Source of the DNA: Anisodus tanguticus
Lineage: Eukaryota > Streptophyta > Magnoliopsida > Solanales > Solanaceae
Assembly (NCBI GenBank): GCA_034509755.1
Contig: CM067547.1
Span: 46,402,859-46,466,858 of the forward strand
Length of the DNA stretch: 64,000 nucleotides
Reading direction: 5' to 3'
This document shows positions 55,620 through 64,000 of the stretch, piece after piece. Numbering within the stretch: the stretch's first letter is position 1; the number at the start of each line of letters is the position of its first letter. The position numbers were made by a program, and so were the translations under genes. The notes beneath the pieces are model-generated. The model saw only the letters and a program-made list of their open reading frames with translations. It was not told the DNA's origin and did not search any database.

Positions 55620-57986
55620 CGGTTGGAATAGGTATTTGTTGGTCAAATTGATCCACGTCGCTTCCACTACCTTCGGTTAAGATCTCGTTGTAGTTTTCAT
55701 CATCTTCTTCGTTGATCTCCGGTTGACCGCACCTTTCTCGCTCCGCTCGTATCCAATCTCGAATAATACCGCAATTTCCAAGCGTCTCCGGCCAATGAGT
55801 GTCTCCGTGGTCTCCTATTTGATATCCGCTGCAGAAAAAGCGCTTTCCGACGCATTGACGACGCTTGAATGTTCAAAACATCTCGAGCCATCATTGAAAG
55901 TGTCGGAAAGGTCTTCTCATTCCCCCTCCAAAGTATTTCAAAGCAAGTCTTCTTGTCCATCTTCATTGATAACTTCTTGATACGGTACGAACCCCGCAAA
56001 ACAAAAATATCCAACTCGCTAATTTGGTTAGTAGAGGTACGGCCGCACATTCTATTTCGAGGCTTTCAATACTAGCCGCGTAAAAAAGATGTCTTTTGTG
56101 AGGTTGTGTTGAAGATGAAGAAGATGGTATGGTAGCCGTACGTTACTAGCATTTTCTTGTTGATAAAATCTATATATATTTTTGCGGTGGTGTTCTACGC
56201 TATTCAACACTTCTTCTTTAGTTTGTTCAATAGGTGGTGGGTGATTTAGATTTTTGGGACTTGGAGGTGGTAGTACTTCTATACAATCGTAAATAGTTTC
56301 AATTAGTGATTTAGTACCGTCTATTTTAATAGTAGGATTTAATACGAACCAATAATATAAATAGAAGGAATAGGAATAAAATATTTTTTTATTTTGACAA
56401 ACATTTTTTTAATAGTCGCCTTATAATTTGGTTTTTCCATATATTCACTAAGTAATAAAAATATTAGAGTTATATAAAATAACATAGTTGAAATAGTAGG
56501 ATAATATATACTTCGGAAAATTCTTTTGTTGCTTGAAAAAATTTCTCTAAAAATACAATAAGTTCGGAAATTTTTTCCCAATCACTATCTAAAATCATAT
56601 CACCGTTTGGCTTTTATTATGAGAGTTAAAAAATAAAGTTATAGGTAATTTATAGTCATAAGCAACAAGTAGTTGCTCGTATAAAGAATTCCACCTAGTG
56701 GATACTTTCTTGTGGAATTCTTCTAAAAGGTAGTCCACAATCATGACAAATTTTTTTATATTCTTTTCTACGTTGTACTTTATTACTTTTAAAAATAAAG
56801 TTTATAGCAAATTGTATTTTACTAAGAATGTCTTCAAAAAGTGATAGACCATCCTTTACAATTAAGTTATATATATGGCACGCGCATTTTATATGAAAAT
56901 GGTCCGGAAAAGATGGAGCTAAACTATTTTTTAACATTGTAATTGCGTAATTGTTATTAGAAGCGTTATCTAATGTAATAGTCATAATTTTATCGGTAAT
57001 TCCGTAATAATCGCACACTTGATAAATATTTTCGCAATAAAAGTACCGGTGTGCCTATCATCTATATATCTATACGCTAAAATACGTTTTTGCATAGACC
57101 ATTTATAATCTATCCAATGACAAGTTACAGTTAAATAATCATGGCCGTTAGTACTACGACCTATATCGTACGTGATAGATACTTTGCCATTAAAATGATA
57201 TAATGAAAAACGTAAATATTGTTGATATTCATGCGCAAATTTAAATACATCTCTCTTAACAGTTGACCTAGGAAAACCGTTAAAAGCAGGATTATATATA
57301 TCTCTAATGTAATGAATAAAACCGGGAGATGAAGGAAATGAAAAAGGCAAACCCTCCACAAAGAACTAATTTTGATATTGCTTCCCTATCTCTATGTTTG
57401 TTGTATTTAGAGCCTACAATTCCCCCCGTCATAGGGTTAATTTGACCCCGTACTTGGTGGGGGACGATATCGTATGTGAACCTTGTCCCGATGGAGCGGC
57501 CGTTTGCGCACCCGGTTTTGAAGCCTGGTATTGGGCATACCTAGCCTGGATGAGCACTTACTACATGTCTAATTAAACCCCCCGTCCCACCGTGACCTTT
57601 TCCGTTTTAAATTTTAAAACATTTTTACAAATTTTACATATGGCTACTTGATTCTCTACGTCCCTATCAAAAAATGTCCATGCATCCGATTTTAATGGTC
57701 GTTTTCTTGGACCTCGTCTCATACTAGGGGGAATAGGAGGTATTTCGGTTGAAGGTGCACTAGTGGGCGTGTTGTCATCAATATTAGTGGGTGTATCGTC
57801 TAGATCATCGTCTAAATTAAAGTCTTCTTGAGTTCCGTAAAATAACTCCTCGTCTAAATCTAATGGTATTGTAGGAAAATGTTGAGTATCAACAAAATCA
57901 TCATGTGTAGGAATAAGATGACTAGAAGAAGTACCCTTGCCCCGATTGCCCCTACTAGAAGAAGTCTTACCCTTACCCTTAAACAT
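55620..57986 (-). pseudogene. BED-finger hAT transposase pseudogene
   Basis: Order on the minus strand: Met at 57986 with a basic Ser/Gly-rich start (FKGKGKTSSSRGNRGKG), an acidic stretch, then the start of a BED zinc finger (CKICKNV near 57620) that breaks at 57576; a middle part 57359-56982 (YDIGRSTNGHDYLTVTCHWI, where the first catalytic Asp lies, then RYIDDRHTG); 57018-56695 (TITLDNASNNNYAI with the second Asp, and CACHIYNLIVKDG); and the dimerisation domain 56050-55700 (WRGNEKTFPTLSMMARDVL), itself frameshifted relative to the intact copy at 26034-26411. About 800 bp between 56690 and 56060 is AT-rich and poorly readable. No functional enzyme can be made. Confidence 0.8.
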
Positions 57987-58376
57987 ACCTCTAATTCTTC
58001 CATTTTAATTATATGCTAACAAATAATTAAAGTAAATGAAATTAAGTGCGCTAAATAAAATAAACGGAGACAATAATAATTTAATGAAGGAACGAATGTA
58101 CCAAACGCCGACGTAACGTCGACGTGTAATCGAGAGGTTGAAAATTGAAACTTTGCTCGATGGAAGATCCTCAAGCTAGTTGCCAACTTCACTCCCAATT
58201 CCCAAATGAATTAATAAAATTGAATATTTAGCAAACAATGTAGAGAGATATATTGAGAAATTAGAGAGATTGTAGGAAGATTTGTGAGAAAGATGAAGAG
58301 AAAATGAGTTATTTATAGTTGAAAAATTGGGTTAAAGTGTAAATATAATAACTTATGGGTTAAAAATAAATATTAA

Positions 58377-58407
58377 GGGGGGTAGGGGGTTGGGGGGGGA
58401 GGGGGGG
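58377..58407 (+). other. G-run cluster
   Basis: Runs of 6, 5, 8 and 7 G are separated by one to three other bases within 31 bp, inside the hAT element. Such spacing is compatible with a G-quadruplex in single-stranded DNA or RNA. Confidence 0.6.
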
Positions 58408-58532
58408 CCTAAAATGGCTGTTGGCCAACCGCCATAATCTAAAATGGCCGTTGGTGCAACGGCTATTTTTGCAAAGGTAAGGTCGGGGTCGGGGTCGGGG
58501 TCGGGACGGTCTCGGGCGAGTAGTTTTAAATA

Positions 58533-59335
58533 CTGTAGTTATTTGAAAGAAGAGAAGAGTAATGGCGGTAGCTCAAGAGGAAGGACACAAGAGGTGATAA
58601 CATAGAGAGAGAAAATATGAGTTGTTAAGAAGCAAAAAAGACAAAATATATTACTTGAGATTAATTCACGCTCCTTAGATAAGTAGCAAACACGTATTAG
58701 CCACATCAGCATTTTGTGTTTAATTGACATACTTTTAATTATGTTAGCGTGTCTAGTTGTTAGAAGTCTCAGTTAACAAAATAAAATCGTATGTCAAATG
58801 TTAGCATGTGTATTTGGCCATAAATTAACACGCTACAGGCGCTTAAGGGTTTCAGTATGACATGCTAAATGTTTAAATTGATTATTACTATTGAAAGTGA
58901 CATTTCCTTCCCTCTCCTCCACCCCCTCTCGTTTTCTTTTCCTGTTAATCTAAATCATGTTTTTTCCCCTCAGGTTCTTGGGGCAAAAATATCTATTGTC
59001 TTCATAAGTGATGTTAATGAATCCACGCACATCAACAACAAACAAACAAAACAAAATGGTGGGACTGAGTATCTTTTTATAACCATTTCAGAATCCAGAA
59101 TACAAAATAATATACTACTTTCTTGGTCAACCCAACACAAGGATTATATAATATGGCAACAATTGAAAATGCTCTTCTATAAAATTTATACGCCTTTTCC
59201 ATTCTTAAATGGGAGCTAACTTTACATTATTGAAAATTAGCCTCAGTTGTGGTTATACAACCAACTTGAATGGGTCTTGCAATGGCAATAGTGTTAGTAA
59301 AAAAGAATCACCTGCCTAACAGGTTTTTTGCTATA
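58533..59335. other. 3' flank of the desaturase gene
   Basis: Between the hAT element and the FAD stop codon. The part next to the gene (59336 downwards) is likely its 3' UTR; no clear AATAAA can be fixed. No other gene is recognised. Confidence 0.45.
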
Positions 59336-61589
59336 CTATTTCTGAGAGCCAGAAATCTTGGGATCAGCTTGATAATATACTACATCACCAGTGTCACTGA
59401 CATAATGATCCTCCTTCATGCTTTTTATGAGATATCCCAACAAGTAGAATGGTAGAGGCCCTGACTTCTTTGGCTCCCTATAATATTTCCCTAACACTGG
59501 TTTAGCAGCTTCTGTCTGCGAAATTCAATAAAAGTAACCAATCCATGTTAAGACACTGTTTGTTTGGAGCAGCTTAATTTTTTACATAAAAATGTGAATA
59601 CTCACTGCTTCCACCAAATGATAGTGTGGGATTTGAGGGAAGAGATGATGTATCACATGTGTCCCTATGTCATGGTGGATGTTGTTGATCCATCCATAAT
59701 CGCGATCAAGCGTTGTAAGCCCTCCTCTGAGATAACTCCATTCCTGTTTGATACACATCTTAATTATCAGCTCCCAACTTTTTGTTCATAAGATAACAAC
59801 TAGGCTTATATCCCAAGCAAGTGGGACTCGGCTTCTATATAAACTAATACTTCTAATATTTCTCAAGACATGATGATACCAGTTATGCATTAAGACAGAA
59901 CACATTAAAACATATAAGCAGCCTATCAGTTGGTATTTTTAGTGGCAAAACCTAACTACAATCAAAATTATACCTCTCCTCTGTACCAAGGAAGTTTATC
60001 ATCATGGCCATGGTGATGCAAGTAGGTAACTAAATCCAGCCACATGACAAAGCCCTACATGTTGAATTGAATTCAAATAATGAGTCCAATAAGAAGAAAC
60101 AAAAAGTTAGGGAAAAAGGAAGGTTGGAAAAAGGACTAACCCAATAAGGGATGCCATAGAGCTTAAGCATTTGGCTAGGACCCATAACAAAGGACAAACC
60201 GACGAGCAATGCAGCCATTGCCGTCCAGCACAAAGTTGAAGTGATGACATCTTTCTTCTCATTTGGGAGAAACAAATCACTGTTTGGATCAAAGTGAGAA
60301 CCTTTCTTTCCAGGGCTTCTACTCCACTGTCATTATGATGAGTTCCAAGTTAAAGATAATTATTGCCAATTCAAACTCTAAAGATATGAAAGTAGTCTAC
60401 TCACCAGATAGAAAGGATATGCAAACAAGGGGAAGGGTAGAGTGAACCTCAATTTCTTTGTGGCATCATCCAGACTCTTGAAAATCTTCTCAGGTAACTG
60501 AAAAAACAGCAAATAAGTCAGAGGATAAGTGGCAAATAGTATTTGAAATTATTATTGATGAAACTTACAGGATGCCAGGACTCGTCGTTCTCAACATGTC
60601 CATGGTTCTGATGATGTGTCCTGTGGCTTATTCTCCTGAAACCATCATCAAATACACCATTCATTAGATTTCAAGAAAGCAAAATCCATTAGCAGGAAAA
60701 GGAGAGTTTTGAAGAAACAAACCATCCATGGTAAGGAACAAGAATGGAAGAATGCAGGATATGTCCTGCAACACTGTTCAACTTGTGGTTGTTTGAAAAG
60801 CTCCCATGCCCACTGCACACAATTCACAAAGAATAGCAAAATTGGGTTAGGATTTAGAAAAAAGAAAAAGACATAATGGTCAAAAATAATAAGCAATCAA
60901 TTTTTTCGCAAGTCAAACTATCAATTGTTCTTTTTTTCTATCAATAATTGAACGAAGTGGAAAACCGTAACACGAGAGCAACTAGACCAACTATCAACTA
61001 TTTTCTCGATCTCGGTGATAGTTCAGGTATAAAAAAAGGACAATTGATAAGAAACTTGGAAAAAGTGATAATTCAGATGTGTATTTGACAATTATGTCAA
61101 AGAAAAGTCAAAAGTTTGAAAGATATGATACCAATCATGACCAAGAACGAACAGAGCCCAAAACATGGTACTCTGAGCAAACCAATAAAGAGGCCAAACA
61201 AGCCAATTGTTGAAATAAGCAGCCGCAGCCGCCAGCCCAAATACAATAGCAACATCCCTCACAACATAACTCATAGACTTCCATGGATTCTTGACCCAAC
61301 AATGCTTAGGAATAGCTGCCCTAATATCAGACAACTTGAATGGTGGTGGTGCCCCTGGGTCAAAGAATTCACCATTGTTTGTTGTTGTCTTATTATCCTC
61401 TTCTCCCACAGTTTGGATCCTAAGTGGAGCACTTACCCTCAATGCCCAGTTCCTCGACAAACCACAACTCAGATCTGTACGAGAAATTCTCAGATTTATA
61501 TTGGTGTCGGAAGGTACCCCTGTTCTGGGCTTTGGGTATATTCTTGGGAGTGGTCTCAGACCACATTCGGATAGAACCCAACTTGCCAT
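59336..61589 (-). CDS. FAD7: Plastid omega-3 fatty acid desaturase (FAD7/FAD8)
   Basis: Complete gene with eight exons: 61589-61132, 60812-60723, 60635-60569, 60497-60405, 60326-60141, 60054-59974, 59743-59606, 59515-59336. All introns are GT-AG, and exon lengths 90, 67, 93, 186, 81 and 138 are those typical of the family. The joined frame is 1293 nt, 430 residues plus TAG. It inserts the omega-3 double bond into 18:2 and 16:2 acyl chains of plastid galactolipids. Visible parts: an N-terminal transit region (about 1-75), GEFFDPGAPPPFKLSDIRAA before the membrane core, and the three histidine boxes HDCGH (151-155), HRTHH (187-191) and HVIHH (354-358). The iron ligands are all present. The start sits in a good context (AAAATGGC). 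FAD7 and FAD8 cannot be told apart by eye; a transit peptide excludes ER-type FAD3. Confidence 0.95.
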
Positions 61590-61690
61590 TTTTGGGAGAG
61601 AGAGAGAGATGTGAAGCTAACACAAGGGGAATTCTCTCCTGTAATTAGAGCTACAAAAATCACTCAACTTGTGCTTTCTTGTTGATATTA

Positions 61691-61700
61691 CTAATATATA
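61691..61700 (-). promoter_or_regulatory. Possible TATA box of FAD7
   Basis: In gene sense TATATATTAG lies about 105 bp before the ATG. A short (GA)n run at 61596-61608 lies in the leader between them. The position is plausible for a promoter with a leader of 60-80 nt. Confidence 0.45.
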
Positions 61701-62958
61701 GTTGGATGATAGCCACTATTTGCAGACCTCTGCCTTTTTCTATTCAGACATCAACAATCTGAACATAAAAGGAACAACGTGATTTTTATGCAAGTAGAAG
61801 CGTGTTGTATTTTGAGTTCTTCATTGACTGTCAACATAACCTTTTTCTCCTCAGAGAGTCAATTTTCTTTTTTTAATGCTTGAAATAATATGATCAAACT
61901 AGTTGACTAGTTGTTAATTACTGTAATATATAAACAAAAATATAATATTCTCTTCATCCAAATTTATATGATATTTTCGCTTATCAAGAATCAATTTATT
62001 AAAGCTAAATTAGATTAGATCTAATTACAAAATTACTACTCCTATACGTTATTATTACTCATATCAATATAATAAAAAATATATTTTAAAATATTAATCA
62101 TTTTACATAATTTGATCTCAAAGAATAAAAAGCATCATATAAAATAAGACAAAGAAATACCAAGTAACATAATATATGGGATAGGTGCCTATGTTTAGCT
62201 GGAGTTGGTTACCTATGAGAAGGACCATAGGGGATTTTCTCATAACCGTATTTTTTTAATTTGGTCCATATTTTCTCATAACACTAATGAGCAGTGGGCA
62301 CCAAAATTCTTCTTACAGTTAAAAAAAAAGAGAAGATATATATGAAAAAAGAGGGGTGAGTGTCACCTGTCAAAACCGTGTGGAGGTGAAAAGAGTGGTC
62401 ATACGTGGTCAGACTTGGCTCTCTCGTAGTAGTCTGTTGAGGCAAAAAGTGGATTTTAGCTTCATTCGGATCAAATCAAATGGTAAAAATCGCCCATATT
62501 ACAACACAATTCAGGGCCATTAGGTAATTCGGTGTCCGATATTCATATTAGAGTCCGATTATATCAGAATTTACGCTGCATAGGGCCTCACTCAGAGGGA
62601 AGCGCTCCCTACCAAAAATTATTTATACTCAGAGCTCAAATCCGAAACCTCAAATTAAGAGAGGAGCAGCTGCACCACATATGTGATCAACATTATTGTA
62701 TAACAACACCTCATTATAAAAGTTAATTTTTTTAAAATGAATTTTTATGTTATATTTTATCTTTTTATAATTGGCATTTTACCTATAATAACACCAACTA
62801 TCTTTATAACAATACACTTTTTGTAAAATTACTCATCTATAATAACTATCTTCTTTTTTGCTAATATAATAATTAGTTATCTTTATAAAAATATAATCTC
62901 TAAGATTATCAATAATAGATCCAATTTTTTTGATCGAATATTGTGATACTTCATAGCA
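61701..62958. other. FAD7 upstream region, AT-rich
   Basis: Upstream sequence of FAD7. At about 61940-62160 a diverged MITE is likely: ATTCTCTTCATCCAAATTTA resembles a Stowaway-like left end, and the right part AAGCATCATATAAAATAAGA is its inverse approximately. Around 62540-62650 sequence has mixed composition. No gene is recognised. Confidence 0.4.
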
Positions 62959-63141
62959 GGGGAGCCTTGTAGTAACTGTAAAATTATCTTTTGTGTGACC
63001 TATATGTCACGGGTTCAAGCCGTGTAAGTGGTCATTAATGTTTGCATTAGGTTAGACTGTCTACATCACACTCTTTGGGATGCGGCCCTTCCCCGAATCA
63101 TGTTAAAGAAGGGTTTTTGTGCACCCGACTGTCCTTTTTAT
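62959..63141 (+). mobile_element. tRNA-derived SINE (Solanaceae type)
   Basis: It starts GGGGAGCCTTGTAGTAACTG (A-box region) and has a B box GGTTCAAGCC at 63012-63021. The body continues with a CGGCCCTTCCCCGAATC stretch and GTGCACCCGACTGTCCTTTT at the end. These landmarks, in this order, are those of widespread tRNA-derived SINEs in Solanaceae. Several substitutions show it is old. Confidence 0.7.
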
Positions 63142-64000
63142 ACTTTAATAAACTATTTATGACAAAGAAAATTCAACTATTACTTAGGTTGGGACAGAAG
63201 ATTCAACTGTTAAACTCTTAGATTCTCTTCAAGGAAAAGCAATCAGATACCTTTTTGCTGGAAGTTCCAATGAAAATCTTCGTCAATTTAAGTGTTATAT
63301 CGTTACTAATGAACTGGAACCTACGAAACAAGCTACAATTATAATTTTCTTTCATTGATCTTGAACGAATTTAATTTTCAAGTAAATTTAAAATGTGTAC
63401 CTTAGAGTTTAAATCTTTATACAGTTAGTTATGAATTTATTGAAATTGTATTAAATTTCTTTAGTTTTAGTTGGTAAAGTAGGCATATCATTGAGATTAA
63501 AAATGTAAATAATATTGTTATTTTTATAACCTTTAAAATAAAAAATTAAATTTTATGCATATTTTTTCTATCACAGTCAAATAAAATTTAAATGTCATTT
63601 GTTATAGATATATAACCGTCATTCGCTATAACAATAAAAAAATCTCATAATAATACAAGAACATTATATAAAACTTTACTACTACTTACTATGAAAAACA
63701 TTCTTATTTAAATACTTTTATTTAGGTATTACTAAAGCACGTATCTTATTTAACTTTCTTCTTCAAATTAATATACAAATTCTTGAGTAAATTTAAAACA
63801 AGTACTATACCAGAAAGTGCCGACTAACAACTTGTTTGGATGGTTATTTAATTGTTATATATTGTTTCATAATGTATTGTGTTGTATTATATATTTATAT
63901 TGTATTGTATTTTATTATTTTGATAACTACAAAAATTATAGGGAAAAGGGTCAAAAATATTCATCTACATTGTTTTATTAGCTAAGTTTACTCCGTTTCA
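63142..64000. other. AT-rich intergenic to window end
   Basis: Strongly AT-rich, no coding frames and no clear repeat. The last 160 bp contain ATTGTATTGT words like those at the ends of some MITEs; the right end would lie outside the window. Confidence 0.4.

Larger units (their letters stand above)
55497..58520 (-). mobile_element. Decayed autonomous-type hAT element
   Basis: It contains a broken hAT transposase gene on the minus strand and a right end with GGTCGGGGTCGGGG repeats (58480-58510). The part 55505-55995 is closely related to the interior of the hAT derivative at 25651. TAGTTTTAAATA occurs at 55498-55509 and again at 58521-58532, outside the right end; on the left no inverted repeat follows it, so the left terminus seems lost. 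The LINE at 53287-55486 lies directly beside it. Confidence 0.7.

Noticed and set aside
61116..61574. Plus-strand frame of 152 codons
   Set aside because: It is antisense to exon 1 of FAD7, whose minus-strand reading is a clear desaturase.
1..64000. CRISPR-like array or a prokaryote-type defence system
   Set aside because: The regular arrays (2510-2720, 11598-12235, 14785-14950) have related, AT-rich or diverging spacers and lie in plant transposon sequence; no associated genes exist.
1..64000. Endogenous pararetrovirus
   Set aside because: All reverse-transcriptase-related pieces read as Copia, RTE or L1 by their domain order and neighbours; no movement protein or coat-type zinc finger was found.

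Overview
The window is plant nuclear DNA, almost certainly from a Solanaceae species. This rests on the two recognisable genes, the RTE-type LINE and SINE families with TTG tails or tRNA-derived heads, the Solanaceae-style MITEs, and the very high density of Copia and Gypsy-like LTR elements. It is a typical gene-poor, transposon-rich region. I find one complete gene, one gene cut short by a retrotransposon, and one decayed gene copy. I see no sign of bacterial content, a CRISPR array or a phage, and no multi-gene system. Most open frames in the window are chance frames or retrotransposon debris.

Layout. 1-7128: a tandem pair of decayed Copia elements (internal end - LTR - internal - LTR). 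7129-10930: the first two exons of a 2OG-Fe(II) dioxygenase gene of the jasmonate-induced oxygenase group (minus strand) and its promoter; the last exon is missing where the Copia LTR begins. 10930-16445: a small hAT-type MITE, an array of palindromic GACCTCATGAGGTC-type motifs, and an old LTR with a solo LTR nested in it. 17461-23228: a Copia insertion with a 5-bp target duplication whose internal part is inverted. 24600-28210: MITEs, a short hAT derivative that keeps the transposase C-terminus, and the 3' end of an RTE LINE. 28211-32590: a Copia relic, a TRIM and an L1 3' end. 33050-36618: a decayed malonyl-CoA synthetase (AAE13) copy. 37000-49640: TRIM debris, an unclassified repeat, two Gypsy-like LTRs with decayed internal sequence, an unidentified minus-strand coding remnant and a SINE. 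50560-58520: the unclassified repeat again, MITEs, an RTE LINE with a 10-bp target duplication, and a decayed hAT transposase gene. 59336-61589: an intact eight-exon plastid omega-3 fatty acid desaturase gene (FAD7/8). 62959-63141: a second tRNA-derived SINE.

How the genes relate. The FAD7/8 enzyme makes trienoic plastid lipids, whose 18:3 acid is the precursor of jasmonate. The JOX-type dioxygenase hydroxylates and inactivates jasmonate. Both therefore touch the jasmonate pathway, but they lie about 50 kb apart on the same strand with much repeat DNA between them, and I treat this as coincidence unless synteny shows otherwise. The most informative structures are the records of transposition: inverted Copia core, 57-bp perfect palindrome, nested solo LTR, LINE target duplications, and a gene interrupted by tandem LTR elements.
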